Source: Streptomyces sp. NBC_01471
GTDB lineage: Bacteria; Actinomycetota; Actinomycetes; Streptomycetales; Streptomycetaceae
DNA: 64,000 nucleotides
Direction: 5' to 3'
Assembly (NCBI RefSeq): GCF_041438865.1
Contig: NZ_CP109450.1
Location: 6,202,501 to 6,266,500, forward strand
The translations under genes and the position numbers were made by a program. This document shows, in pieces, positions 33,695-43,236 of the stretch; position 1 is the first letter of the stretch, and each line of letters starts with the position of its first letter. The notes below the pieces were generated by a model that saw only the letters and a program-made list of their open reading frames with translations, ran no database searches and was not told the origin of the DNA.

Positions 33695-36406
33695 GTGGCA
33701 AAGACAGCATCGAAGCAGACCGCAGACACCCGCCCCCGCCTGCTCCTCATGGACGGGCACTCTCTGGCGTACCGGGCGTTCTTCGCGCTGCCCGCGGAGA
33801 ATTTCACGACCGCGAGCGGTCAGACGACGAATGCCGTCTACGGCTTCGCGTCGATGCTGGCGAACACGTTGCGTGATGAGGCGCCCACCCACTTCGCGGT
33901 GGCCTTCGACGTCTCCCGCAAGACCTGGCGTGCGGAGGAGTTCCCCGAGTACAAGGCGAACCGTTCGAAGACGCCGGACGAGTTCAAGGGCCAGGTCGAG
34001 CTGATCGGCGAGGTGCTGGACACGATGCGGGTGGACCGCTTCGCGATCGAGGGCTTCGAGGCGGACGACGTCATCGCGACGCTGGCCACCCAGGCCGAGG
34101 CGGACGGTTTCGAGGTGCTGATCGTCACGGGTGACCGGGACTCGTTCCAGCTGATCTCCGACCACGTCACCGTGCTGTACCCGACCAAGGGCGTCTCGGA
34201 GCTGACCCGCTTCACACCCGAGAAGGTCGAGGAGAAGTACGGGCTGACCCCGCAGCAGTACCCGGACTTCGCGGCGCTTCGCGGCGACCCGTCGGACAAC
34301 CTTCCGGGCATCCCCGGGGTCGGCGAGAAGACGGCCGCGAAGTGGATCAACCAGTTCGGTTCGTTCGCCGAGCTGGTGGAGCGCGCCGACGAGGTCAAGG
34401 GCAAGGCCGGGCAGAATTTCCGCGACCACCTGGAGTCGGTGCGGCTCAACCGCCGGCTCACCGAGATGGTCCGTGACGTCGAGCTGCCGAAGGGCCCGGC
34501 GGACCTGGAGCGCGCCGCGTACGACCGGGAGGCGTTCGCGCACGTGCTGGATGTGCTGGAGATCCGGAACCCGAGCCTGCGCGAGCGGTTGCTGGCCGTC
34601 GACCCGGGCGCGGCGGACGAAGCCCCGCAGGCCCCGGCCGCCGGAGTGGAGCTGGACGGCTCCGTGCTGGCTTCCGGGGAGCTGGCACCCTGGCTGGCCG
34701 AGCACGGCGGGCAGCCGCTGGGCATGGCCACCGTCGAGAGCTGGGCGCTGGGCACCGGCAGTGTCCGCGAGATCGCGCTCGCCGCGGCGGAGGGGCCTGC
34801 CGCCTGGTTCGACACGACCCAGCTGGACGAGGCCGACGAGCAGGCCTTCGCCGCCTGGATCGCGGACCCGGAGAGCCCCAAGGTCATGCACAACGCGAAG
34901 AACGCGATGCGGGTCTTCCCCGAGCACGGGTGGAGCGTCGAGGGCGTCGCGATGGACACCGCGCTCGCCGCCTATCTGGTGAAGCCGGGTCGGCGTTCCT
35001 TCGCACTGGAGCCCCTGGCCGTGGAGTATCTGGGCCGGGAGCTCGCCCCGGCTGCCTCGGCCGACGGCCAGCTCGCCTTCGGTACGGACGAGCAGGCCGA
35101 GGCCGAGTCCCTGATGACCCAGGCCCGCGCCGTGCTCGACCTCGGCGACGCGTTCGGCGAGCGGCTGGAGGAAGTCGGCGCCGCCGGGCTGCTGCACGAC
35201 GTGGAGCTGCCGACGTCGATCCTGCTGGCCCGGCTGGAACGGCACGGCATCGCCGCCGACCGCGCCCATCTGGAGGGGATGGAGCAGCAGTTCGCCGGCG
35301 CGGTGCAGCAGGCGGTGAAGGAGGCGCACGCGGCGGTCGGCCACGAGTTCAACCTCGGCTCGCCCAAGCAGCTTCAGGAGGTTTTCTTCACCGAGCTGGG
35401 TCTGCCCAAGACGAAGAAGACCAAGACCGGGTACACGACGGACGCGGACGCACTGGCCTGGCTGGCCGCGCAGACCGAGCACGACCTGCCGGTGATCATG
35501 CTGCGCCACCGGGAGCAGGCCAAGCTGCGGGTGACCGTCGAGGGCCTGATCAAGATGGTGGCGGCGGACGGCCGGATCCACACCACCTTCAACCAGACGG
35601 TGGCGGCGACCGGGCGGCTGTCGTCCACCGACCCGAACCTGCAGAACATCCCGGTGCGTACGGACGAGGGCCGGGCCATCCGCAGGGGCTTCGTCGTCGG
35701 CGAGGGGTACGAATCCCTGATGACCGCCGACTACAGCCAGATCGAACTGCGGGTGATGGCGCACCTGTCGGAGGACGCCGGGCTGATCGAGGCGTTCACC
35801 TCGGGCGAGGATCTGCACACCACGGTCGCCTCCCAGGTGTTCGGGGTGGAGAAGTCCGCCGTCGACCCGGAGATGCGGCGCAAGATCAAGGCGATGTCGT
35901 ACGGACTCGCCTACGGGCTCTCGGCGTTCGGACTCTCCCAGCAGCTGAACATCGAGGCCGGCGAGGCGCGCGGATTGATGGACACCTTCTTCGAGCGGTT
36001 CGGCGGGGTGCGGGACTATCTGCAGCGCGTCGTCGAGGAGGCCCGCGCCACCGGGTACACCCAGACGATGCTGGGCCGCCGCCGCTATCTGCCCGATCTC
36101 AACAGCGACAACCGTCAGCGCAGGGAGATGGCTGAGCGGATGGCGCTCAACGCGCCCATCCAGGGCACCGCCGCGGACATCGTCAAGGTCGCGATGCTGA
36201 AGGTGGACCGGGCACTGACCGAGGCCGGGCTGGCCTCGCGGATGCTGCTCCAGGTCCACGACGAAATCGTGCTGGAGATCGCCTCAGGCGAGCGCAAGCA
36301 GGTGGAGGAGATCCTCCGCAGGGAGATGGCGGCCGCGGCGGAGCTGCGCGCACCGCTCGATGTGTCGGTCGGCGTCGGCGCGGACTGGGAGTCCGCCGCG
36401 CACTGA
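33695..36406 (+). CDS. polA: DNA polymerase I
   Basis: 903 residues from GTG 33695. The N-terminal 5'-3' exonuclease domain (to about 300) has LLLMDGHSLAYRAFFALPAE and VTGDRDSFQLI. The central 3'-5' exonuclease-like domain (about 310-500) lacks the catalytic acidic pattern, with WFDTTQLDEADE at its start, so it is probably non-proofreading, as in other actinobacteria. The polymerase motifs are ADYSQIELRVMAHLS (A), RRKIKAMSYGLAYGLSAFG (O helix) and LQVHDEIVLE (C). It acts in Okazaki fragment processing and excision repair. Confidence 0.97.
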   Translation: MAKTASKQTADTRPRLLLMDGHSLAYRAFFALPAENFTTASGQTTNAVYGFASMLANTLRDEAPTHFAVAFDVSRKTWRAEEFPEYKANRSKTPDEFKGQVELIGEVLDTMRVDRFAIEGFEADDVIATLATQAEADGFEVLIVTGDRDSFQLISDHVTVLYPTKGVSELTRFTPEKVEEKYGLTPQQYPDFAALRGDPSDNLPGIPGVGEKTAAKWINQFGSFAELVERADEVKGKAGQNFRDHLESVRLNRRLTEMVRDVELPKGPADLERAAYDREAFAHVLDVLEIRNPSLRERLLAVDPGAADEAPQAPAAGVELDGSVLASGELAPWLAEHGGQPLGMATVESWALGTGSVREIALAAAEGPAAWFDTTQLDEADEQAFAAWIADPESPKVMHNAKNAMRVFPEHGWSVEGVAMDTALAAYLVKPGRRSFALEPLAVEYLGRELAPAASADGQLAFGTDEQAEAESLMTQARAVLDLGDAFGERLEEVGAAGLLHDVELPTSILLARLERHGIAADRAHLEGMEQQFAGAVQQAVKEAHAAVGHEFNLGSPKQLQEVFFTELGLPKTKKTKTGYTTDADALAWLAAQTEHDLPVIMLRHREQAKLRVTVEGLIKMVAADGRIHTTFNQTVAATGRLSSTDPNLQNIPVRTDEGRAIRRGFVVGEGYESLMTADYSQIELRVMAHLSEDAGLIEAFTSGEDLHTTVASQVFGVEKSAVDPEMRRKIKAMSYGLAYGLSAFGLSQQLNIEAGEARGLMDTFFERFGGVRDYLQRVVEEARATGYTQTMLGRRRYLPDLNSDNRQRREMAERMALNAPIQGTAADIVKVAMLKVDRALTEAGLASRMLLQVHDEIVLEIASGERKQVEEILRREMAAAAELRAPLDVSVGVGADWESAAH

Positions 36407-36703
36407 GGTGTGGGGACAGGCACCGCCCCGGGAGGGTGGCCCGGGGGGTGCCGGGGGCGCTGGCTCGGGGCGGCAGCGGGCGGCACCGGATTCCGCCGAA
36501 CGGCGCCGGACTCCGCCGGGCTCCTGCGGTGTCCCGACGGGGCTCCGGCCCGTGCACCGCCCCAGAGAGACGCCGGACGGACCAGAGCTGAAGAATCGGT
36601 GAAAAACGGTCAGCGACCGGTGTTGCGGGGGCGGTAGTTGTCGTAGTGTCACCGGAGTCTCGCGCTGGGGAGCGCGATCAGCCGACGGGGAGGGACTACA
36701 TCC

Positions 36704-37951
36704 ATGGCACCGCACTTCAGCAGCCGGTTGCGCAAGGGGGCGACGGCGACCACGGTGGCCGCGCTCGCGGTGGCGGCGATGACCGCTTCGCAGGCGCCGG
36801 ACGCCATGGGCAGCCAGTCCCCGGAGAACAGCCGGCAGGCCGCTGACGCGGCGCCCCCGGCCGGTACCCCGGTGAGCGGCGACTCCCCGTACTTCACCGA
36901 CCTCCCCCCGCTGAACACCCCCGCCAAGCCGGCGACTCCCGTCACCACTCCGGCCGGATCGGCGGCGTCGGGCATACCGGCCTCGGTGCTCGCCGCCTAC
37001 CGGAAGGCGGAGCAGACCGTCGCGGGTACCGACCCCGGCTGCCATCTGCCGTGGCAACTGCTCGCGGCGATCGGCAAGGTCGAGTCTGGTCAGGCGCGCG
37101 GCGGACGGGTGGACACCGAGGGCACCACGCTCAGCCCCATCCTGGGCCCCGTGCTCAACGGCGCGGGCTTCGCCAACATCTCCGACACCGACAACGGGCA
37201 GTACGACGGCGACGCGACACACGACCGCGCGGTCGGCCCGATGCAGTTCATCCCCTCCACCTGGGCCACCTGGGGACAGGACGGAAACGGCGACGGCAAG
37301 AAGGACCCCAACAACGTCTTCGACGCGTCGCTCGCCACCGGCCGCTATCTCTGCGCCGACGAACGCGATGTCGCCGTGCAGCACGATCTCGACCAGGCGA
37401 TCCTGGGCTACAACCACTCGCAGGAGTATCTGAGCACGGTCCTGTCCTGGTTCGAGTTCTACAAGAAGGGCACCCACGACGTCCCGGACGGCACGGGTGT
37501 GCTGCCCGCCGGTACCGGACCCGACGGCCAGGGCTTCGGCGGCCAGGAACACAGCGGCGGAATCGTCAACACCCCCGCTCACGGCGGCAATTCGCCCCGG
37601 CACGGCTCGACGCCGTCCCCGTTCCCGTCCACGGTGGCCAGGCCCAGCCCCAGGCCGACGAAGTCCGGCACCGGGACGATCTCCCCGGTGCCGAGCCCCA
37701 GCAAGAGCGGAAAGCCCTCGCCCTCCCCGAGCCCTTCGGGCAGCCCGAGCGGTTCGCCGTCACCCTCGCCGAGCGGCTCCGGCTGCCCGACCCCCTCGCC
37801 GTCGGACAGCGCGAGCCCGAGCCCGTCACCGTCCCCCTCGGGTTCGGGAAAGCCGTCCCCGTCGCCCACCCCGTCCCCGTCCGGCAGCGCGAGCGGTTCG
37901 CCCTCGCCGTCGCCCACCCAGAGCAGCCCGTCGCCCTGCGCCACCGGCTGA
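36704..37951 (+). CDS. Secreted lytic transglycosylase (MltB-like) with Ser/Pro tail
   Basis: 415 residues. The signal peptide lies in ATTVAALAVAAMTASQAPDA. The catalytic domain (about 90-260) has LLAAIGKVESGQARGG, where the Glu is the expected catalytic acid, and RAVGPMQFIPSTWATWGQDG. The last ~120 residues are a PSPSPSGSPSGS-type low-complexity tail typical of cell-wall-spanning proteins. It cleaves peptidoglycan glycan strands. The 297-base gap upstream carries a GC-rich polA tail region and no gene. The leader was checked by eye for a ydaO-type c-di-AMP riboswitch without finding one. Confidence 0.88.
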   Translation: MAPHFSSRLRKGATATTVAALAVAAMTASQAPDAMGSQSPENSRQAADAAPPAGTPVSGDSPYFTDLPPLNTPAKPATPVTTPAGSAASGIPASVLAAYRKAEQTVAGTDPGCHLPWQLLAAIGKVESGQARGGRVDTEGTTLSPILGPVLNGAGFANISDTDNGQYDGDATHDRAVGPMQFIPSTWATWGQDGNGDGKKDPNNVFDASLATGRYLCADERDVAVQHDLDQAILGYNHSQEYLSTVLSWFEFYKKGTHDVPDGTGVLPAGTGPDGQGFGGQEHSGGIVNTPAHGGNSPRHGSTPSPFPSTVARPSPRPTKSGTGTISPVPSPSKSGKPSPSPSPSGSPSGSPSPSPSGSGCPTPSPSDSASPSPSPSPSGSGKPSPSPTPSPSGSASGSPSPSPTQSSPSPCATG

Positions 37952-38029
37952 CGAAGCGGCGCCCACCCGTCGCCGGACGGTGCGAGCCGTCCGCCCCGGC
38001 GGGGCGCAGGTCCGTCCGGCCGAGCCACT

Positions 38030-38069
38030 GAGCCCGGCCGCACACCGAAAGCGGTGTGCGGCCGGGCTC
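38030..38069. terminator. Strong bidirectional terminator
   Basis: GAGCCCGGCCGCACACCG forms an 18-bp perfect stem with CGGTGTGCGGCCGGGCTC around the loop AAAG, after the transglycosylase gene. Confidence 0.92.
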
Positions 38070-38189
38070 AGTCGTGCCCGCCCGGATCCGGCGCGGGCAT
38101 CAGGTCCGTGCAACGTGTTCTCATCTCGCCGCCGCGTTGCTACGGTGCCCCATCCCTGACGATGCATCAGATCCCATAGGAGGCCGTGC

Positions 38190-38330
38190 ATGCGCGCCCT
38201 CATCGCCGCAGCCATCGGGCTGGCCGTGGCCTTCGCCCTCGTCCTCACCATCGCGGCGGTCGGCTCACCCACCGGCAAGACCTCACCCAAACCGCTGCTC
38301 ACCACCGTCCCCGGCCCCAAGAGCCAGTAG
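38190..38330 (+). CDS. Small membrane or secreted peptide (SPW_0924-like)
   Basis: 46 residues, starting MRALIAAAIGLAVAFALVLT with one hydrophobic segment and a short polar tail KTSPKPLLTTVPGPKSQ. ATAGGAGG lies 6 bases before the ATG, a strong signal. It resembles a family of tiny Streptomyces proteins of unknown role that sit before DUF3068 genes. It is followed after 27 nt by the next gene, so the two are probably cotranscribed. Its last codons are part of a 17-bp tandem duplication (38313-38346). Confidence 0.75.
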   Translation: MRALIAAAIGLAVAFALVLTIAAVGSPTGKTSPKPLLTTVPGPKSQ

Positions 38331-38357
38331 GCCCCAAGACCCAGTAGGAGGACGGCC

Positions 38358-39356
38358 ATGCGCCGTAAAGCCAGTCTGGTGCTGCTCGCCTTCGCGGTCT
38401 TCTGCGCCGCCATGTCCCCGCTGCTGCGCTGGTACGCCTTCCCCCGGCTGGCGAAGATCCCGGCCAACCAGTACCAGGAGGAAGTCCTCCAGGCGAAGCC
38501 CGCGACCCTCCTCGACTACGGCACCATGCAGGCCAAGAAGGTCCCTCAGGTGACCATCGTGCAGACACTCCGGGGCAACGTGGCCGAATCCAACCGCATC
38601 GAGCAGAGCGCGGGGCGCGACGTCGTCGTCTGGGACTCGCTGTCCTATGTCGCCGGACCCGACGGCAAGATGGTGTCCGAGATCCCCGAGCGCTACATCT
38701 TCGACGCGCACACCCAGGCACCGGTCCACGCGACCGGCGAGATGGTCGACGGCACCCCGGTCAGCCGGGAGGGCATCGAGTTCAAGTGGCCCTTCCTCAC
38801 CCAGAAGCGCGACTACGAGTACTTCGACGCGCAGACCCGGACCTCGTCCCCGATCCACTACCGGGGCACGGTGAAGTTCCACGGCCTCGACGTCTACTAC
38901 TTCGAGCAGACCATCCCCTGGACCAAGGTGTCGCTGCCCACGAAGATGCCGGTCAAGGGCATCACCCCGGAATCCGTCGCGAAGACCGGCACCACACGCT
39001 GGTACTCCACCAAGCGGATGTTCTGGGTCGACCCCGTCACCGGCGCCCCCGTCAACGGCGAGGAGATCCACAAGGAGGAGCTGCGCGGCGGCACCCTGCT
39101 GGGCGGCCGGGCGAAGGTCACCGCGTTCGCCGGGGACGTGAAGATGCGCCCGGACTACGTCAATTACACGGTCAACCTGGTCAAGTCGAACCGGCTGCTC
39201 GTGCTGCTGCTCACCTCGTATCTGCCCTGGGGCTTCCTGGGCCTCGGCAGCTGCCTGCTCGCCCTCGCCCTCTGGCTGGAGGCGCGCAGCCGTCGGCCGG
39301 GGGAGCCCGACCGGCCGGACGCCCGGCTGCCCGACCCCGAACCGGTCATCGCCTGA
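38358..39356 (+). CDS. DUF3068 (PorA-family) membrane protein
   Basis: 332 residues. There is an N-terminal membrane segment (LVLLAFAVFCAAMSPLLRWY), a large extracytoplasmic region, and a C-terminal membrane segment (LLVLLLTSYLPWGFLGLGS). The external part has the DUF3068 landmarks, including NRIEQSAGRDVVVWDS, YIFDAHTQAPVHATGE and KMRPDYVNYTVNLVKSNR. The function is unknown. GGAGGACGGCC precedes the start. It forms a pair with the small protein upstream. Confidence 0.88.
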   Translation: MRRKASLVLLAFAVFCAAMSPLLRWYAFPRLAKIPANQYQEEVLQAKPATLLDYGTMQAKKVPQVTIVQTLRGNVAESNRIEQSAGRDVVVWDSLSYVAGPDGKMVSEIPERYIFDAHTQAPVHATGEMVDGTPVSREGIEFKWPFLTQKRDYEYFDAQTRTSSPIHYRGTVKFHGLDVYYFEQTIPWTKVSLPTKMPVKGITPESVAKTGTTRWYSTKRMFWVDPVTGAPVNGEEIHKEELRGGTLLGGRAKVTAFAGDVKMRPDYVNYTVNLVKSNRLLVLLLTSYLPWGFLGLGSCLLALALWLEARSRRPGEPDRPDARLPDPEPVIA

Positions 39357-39451
39357 CATCCGTAACAGACACCCGGCCGCGGCAGCCGAACGGGCAGCGG
39401 TCCGGCAGCCGGACAGGCGGCACTCCGGCCGGAGGCGGACCGGGCCGTCCC

Positions 39452-42004
39452 CTACCCGCGGTTCTGGCGTGCCTTCGTGTACCGCGTCGGTGCCGCGTCC
39501 GAAGGGTCCTCCGGCCACGGGTGCCGGGGGTAGCGCCCGCGCAGTTCGGCCCGCACCGACCGGTAGCCCTCCCGCCAGAACGACGCCAGATCGGCCGTCA
39601 CCGCGGCGGGCCGCCCCGCCGGGGACAGCAGGTGCACCAGGACCGGCACACCCGCCACGGCCGGGGTCTCGGCGAGACCGAACATCTCCTGGAGCTTCAC
39701 CGCGAGCACCGGCTGCGCCCCGCCGTAGTCCAGCCGGATCCGGGACCCGCTCGGCACCTCGTACCGCTCGGGCGCCAGCTCGTCCAGCCGCGCCGCCTCG
39801 CCGGTCGCCCAGGGCAGCAGCCTGCCGAGCGCCTGCCCGGCCTCGATCCGCGTCAGGTCGCTCCGCCGCCGCGCCCTGGACAGCTCGGGCTCCAGCCACT
39901 CGTCGGTCCGCGCCAGCAGCGCCTCCTCCGAAACGTCCGGCCAGCCGCCGCCCAGTTCCCGGTGCAGAAAGGCGAGCCGCTGCCGCAACTCCCGTGCGTG
40001 CGGGGTCCAGCGCAGCAGCCCGAGCCCCTCCCGCCGCAGCCCGTCGAGGAGCGCCTCCCGTACGAGGGCGGGCGGCGGGCTCTTCAGCGCCCGTACCGCC
40101 AGCTCGACCGCGCCCAGCCGTTCCACGCGCCGGGCCAGCACGTCACCGTCCGCCCAGCGGACCTCGTCGGCGGTGCTGAGCAGATGTCCCGCGGCCAGCC
40201 GTGCGGTGTCCTCGTCGACGACGGCGGCGAGCCGTACCCGTGCCGAAGCGGCGGTCGCCGGGCGGTCGGCCACCGCGACCGCGATCCACGGCGCACTACG
40301 CAGCCGTGACCCGGCCGCCGTCTCCGCCCCGGTCCCCGACACCATCAGGAACGCGCCCTCGCCCCGGGCTCTTGCCACCCGTTCCGGGAAGGCGAGGGCG
40401 GCCACGAGACCCGCCACCGAGTCCTCGCTGTCAGCACCGCTGCCGTGACCGCCGGCACCGGCGCCGTCCCGCGCACTCCGCCCGGCCCGTGCGCCGTCCA
40501 CCCCCGACACCAGCCTGCGGACCTCCTGGCGCCAGCGGCCCGCGTAGCCGTCGCCCCCCGTGCGTGCGGCGCGCCAGGCGGCGGTGAGATCGTCCCCGTA
40601 CTCCCTGGGCGGCTCCTCGCTGAGCAGCGCCACCACCTCCGCCGCCCGGCGTGCGCCGACCTCGCGTGCGCCGTCGAGGAGCGCCCGCGCAAGCCGGGGG
40701 TGCAGTCCGAGCCGTGCCATCCGTGCGCCCCGGCCGGTGGCCCGGCCGTCCGCGTCCACCGCCCCGATCGCGGCCAGCACGTCGCGCGCCGCGCCCATCG
40801 CCCCGGCGGGCGGCGGGTCGAGCAGGGCGAGGCCGGCGGCCGACGGATCGCCCCAGCAGGCCGTCTGGAGGGCGAACGCGGCCAGATCGGCGACCTTGAT
40901 CTCCGGGGAGGGGAAGCGGGTGAGCCGGGTGTCCTCGGCCTCCGTCCAGCAGCGGTAGACGGTGCCGGGGGCCTCCCGGCCCGCCCGTCCCGCGCGCTGC
41001 CGGGACGCGGCCTGCGAGACCCGTACGGTCGTGAGCGCGCTCAGGCCCCGCGCATGGTCCATGCGCGGCTCGCGCGCCAGCCCGGCGTCCACCACCACCC
41101 GTACCCCCGGAACGGTCAGCGACGACTCGGCCACCGACGTCGCGAGCACCACCCGGCGGCCGGCCGAACCCGCGAGCACCGCGTCCTGCACGGCGGCGGG
41201 CGCGCGCCCGTGCACCTGGAGCACGTCGACATCCAGACCGGTCAACTGCCCGGCCACCCTGGTGATTTCACCGACCCCCGGCAGGAAACAGAGCACATCG
41301 CCGGTCCGCTCGGCCAGCGCCCGCCGCACGACCGAGGCGACATGCGTGAGCAGGGCGGGGTCCACCCGCATCCCGTGCGGCGGCCGCACCGGCCGGACGG
41401 GCGGCGCCCACACGGTCTCCACCGGGTGCGAGACGCCGTGCGCCTCCACCACGGGTGCGTCCCCGAGCAGCCGTGCCCACCCCTGGGCATCGGTCGTCGC
41501 CGAGGCCGCCACCAGACGCAGCTCCGGCCGGAGCGCGGCCCGCACGTCGAGGAGGAAGGCGGCGACCGTGTCCGCGTCGAGATGGCGCTCGTGGCATTCG
41601 TCGAGCATGACCACATCCACCCCGGCCAGCTCCTGGTCGCGCTGGAGCCGCTGGAGCAGAACCCCGGTGGTGAGGACCTCCACCACGGTGTCCGGCCCCA
41701 CGGCCCGCTCGCCGCGCACGGTGAACCCGACCCGCCCGCCCGGCTCCTCGCCCAGCAGCCACGCCATCCGCCGGGCGGCGGCCCGGGCGGCGATCCGGCG
41801 CGGCTCGGCGACGATCACCTTCCGCACCGGGCCCTCCCCGGCCGCACCACCGACGAGCCCCGCCAGCACCAGCGGCACCAGCGTGGTCTTGCCGGTGCCG
41901 GGCGGCGCGCAGAGCACGGCGGTCCCGTGCGTGTCGAGGGCCCGTTCGAGGGCGGGCACGGCGGTACGGACGGGAAGCACGTCGAGCGCGCCGGTACGGA
42001 TCAC
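39452..42004 (-). CDS. hrpB: ATP-dependent RNA helicase HrpB
   Basis: 850 residues of DEAH/RHA type. Visible motifs are Walker A in CAPPGTGKTTLVPLVLAG, the DECHERH box, SATTDA (motif III), and QRAGRAGREAPGTVYR (motif VI). The C-terminal HrpB-specific region ends with RGRYPRHPWPEDPSDAAPTR. The biological role is poorly defined; some HrpB proteins act in RNA processing. The length fits the family. The methyltransferase gene ends four bases upstream of its start, so the two are likely cotranscribed. Confidence 0.95.
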   Translation of the reverse strand: MIRTGALDVLPVRTAVPALERALDTHGTAVLCAPPGTGKTTLVPLVLAGLVGGAAGEGPVRKVIVAEPRRIAARAAARRMAWLLGEEPGGRVGFTVRGERAVGPDTVVEVLTTGVLLQRLQRDQELAGVDVVMLDECHERHLDADTVAAFLLDVRAALRPELRLVAASATTDAQGWARLLGDAPVVEAHGVSHPVETVWAPPVRPVRPPHGMRVDPALLTHVASVVRRALAERTGDVLCFLPGVGEITRVAGQLTGLDVDVLQVHGRAPAAVQDAVLAGSAGRRVVLATSVAESSLTVPGVRVVVDAGLAREPRMDHARGLSALTTVRVSQAASRQRAGRAGREAPGTVYRCWTEAEDTRLTRFPSPEIKVADLAAFALQTACWGDPSAAGLALLDPPPAGAMGAARDVLAAIGAVDADGRATGRGARMARLGLHPRLARALLDGAREVGARRAAEVVALLSEEPPREYGDDLTAAWRAARTGGDGYAGRWRQEVRRLVSGVDGARAGRSARDGAGAGGHGSGADSEDSVAGLVAALAFPERVARARGEGAFLMVSGTGAETAAGSRLRSAPWIAVAVADRPATAASARVRLAAVVDEDTARLAAGHLLSTADEVRWADGDVLARRVERLGAVELAVRALKSPPPALVREALLDGLRREGLGLLRWTPHARELRQRLAFLHRELGGGWPDVSEEALLARTDEWLEPELSRARRRSDLTRIEAGQALGRLLPWATGEAARLDELAPERYEVPSGSRIRLDYGGAQPVLAVKLQEMFGLAETPAVAGVPVLVHLLSPAGRPAAVTADLASFWREGYRSVRAELRGRYPRHPWPEDPSDAAPTRYTKARQNRG

Positions 42005-42008
42005 CCGG

Positions 42009-42848
42009 TCAGTCTCGTACGTCGTCCCGCACGCAGACGAAAATCGCCGAGCCGGGAATCAGCCTGCCCCGCAGCGGGGACCAGCCGCCCCACTCCGACG
42101 TGTTCCACTCGGGCCACTGCGGCTCGACCAGATCGGCCAGCCGGAAGCCGCCCGCCAGCACGTCCCGCACCCGGTCCCCGAGGGTGCGGTGGTGCTCGAC
42201 GTACACCGCGTTCCCCTGCTCGTCCTGCTCGACGTACGGGGTGCGGTCGAAGTAGGAGGACGTGGCCGTGAGGCCCTCGGGCCCCGGCTCGTCGGGGAAC
42301 GCCCAGCGGATCGGGTGTGTGACGGAGAAGATCCAGCGGCCGCCGGGCCGCAGCACCCGGTGCACCTCGCGGAACACCTTCACCGGGTCCGCGACGAACG
42401 GCACGGCGCCGTACGCGGAACAGGCGAGGTCGAAGGAGCCGTCGCGGAACGGCAGGACCGATGCGTCGGCCGCCACCAGCGGGACCGCGGCCGCGCCGGG
42501 CCTGTTCTCGCCGATCCGCAGCGCGTGCTGGAGCTGCCGGTGGGAGACGTCGAGGGCCACCGGGCGTGCGCCCTGGGCGGCCAGCCAGCGCGAGCACTGC
42601 GCGGCTCCGGCGCCGATCTCCAGGACGTCCAGTCCCCTGAGCCCCTCGGCCGGGCCGAGCAGCTCGGCCTCCACCTCGTCGAGGCCCTCGGGCCCCCAGA
42701 CGAAACGGTCGTCGCCCAGGAAGGAGCCGTGCTCGGTCTGGTACTCGTCGGCGTTGCGGTCCCACCAGCCCCGGTTGGCCCGGCTGCTCTCGGTGTCCCC
42801 GGCGTCACGGCGCGTCGCCTCGGGTTCGTACTCGTACTCTTCGTTCAT
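42009..42848 (-). CDS. Class I SAM-dependent methyltransferase
   Basis: 279 residues. The SAM site is LDVLEIGAGAAQCSRWLA, followed by the acidic residue in ARPVALDVSHRQL, then VAADASVLPFRDGSFDLACS and the HRVLRPGGRWIFSV strand, i.e. a Methyltransf_11 Rossmann fold. The N-terminus (MNEEYEYEPEATRRDAG) is acidic. The substrate is unknown. It is upstream of and nearly touching hrpB, which hints at, but does not prove, an RNA-related role. Confidence 0.9.
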   Translation of the reverse strand: MNEEYEYEPEATRRDAGDTESSRANRGWWDRNADEYQTEHGSFLGDDRFVWGPEGLDEVEAELLGPAEGLRGLDVLEIGAGAAQCSRWLAAQGARPVALDVSHRQLQHALRIGENRPGAAAVPLVAADASVLPFRDGSFDLACSAYGAVPFVADPVKVFREVHRVLRPGGRWIFSVTHPIRWAFPDEPGPEGLTATSSYFDRTPYVEQDEQGNAVYVEHHRTLGDRVRDVLAGGFRLADLVEPQWPEWNTSEWGGWSPLRGRLIPGSAIFVCVRDDVRD

Positions 42849-42988
42849 CGTGCCAGTCTGTATCGTCGGCAGCGGCGGCAGTGCCGGTGCCCGGCACCGG
42901 CAGAACGGCACCGGGGCCGATGTGGCCTCGTGCAACTGAAGTTGTGCCGGGATTGGTGCGATCCGCCCCGGGTGTGCGCCTTCGCGCA

Positions 42989-43017
42989 TTGACCGTGTCC
43001 GGCCGTCCCCGTATGCT
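42989..43017 (+). promoter_or_regulatory. Vegetative promoter of rpsA
   Basis: TTGACC (42989-42994) and TATGCT (43012-43017) are spaced by exactly 17 bp, close to the ideal sigma-70/HrdB form. It gives a leader of about 210 bases. The 388-base gap 42849-43236 holds this promoter and the hairpin below; no gene was found in it. Confidence 0.75.
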
Positions 43018-43032
43018 ACAAGTTGCGCTGCG

Positions 43033-43060
43033 AGCCTGCGCTCCTCAGACCTAGCAGGCT
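43033..43060 (+). promoter_or_regulatory. Leader hairpin of rpsA
   Basis: AGCCTGC pairs with GCAGGCT (7 bp, 14-base loop) near the 5' end of the predicted transcript. Ribosomal protein S1 autoregulates through structured leaders in some bacteria; whether this element does so is unknown. Confidence 0.3.
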
Positions 43061-43236
43061 GCGCTTGCATCTGTTGCATGTCCCCTCGGTTATCGAGGCG
43101 CCACCGATGTGTTCGGCAACGAGCACGGAATACCGGATCGGCGCTTCCTGGGCTGTCCGGCGTCTGCAGAGGCGATACGGGCTCCCGGCGTAGCAGTACC
43201 TACGACTTCAATGTCCGTACCGGAGCCCTTTCCCAC

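Noticed and set aside
30628..33876. Plus-strand 1,082-codon frame over the oxidoreductase gene
   Set aside because: Antisense of a conserved YdeP-type gene, with no motif or start site of its own.
36570..36703. c-di-AMP (ydaO) riboswitch before the lytic transglycosylase
   Set aside because: Such genes often have one, but the expected conserved core bases were not seen.
37600..37950. Repeat region as a possible CRISPR or minisatellite
   Set aside because: It is the coding sequence of a Ser/Pro-rich tail; unit lengths vary and no spacers exist.
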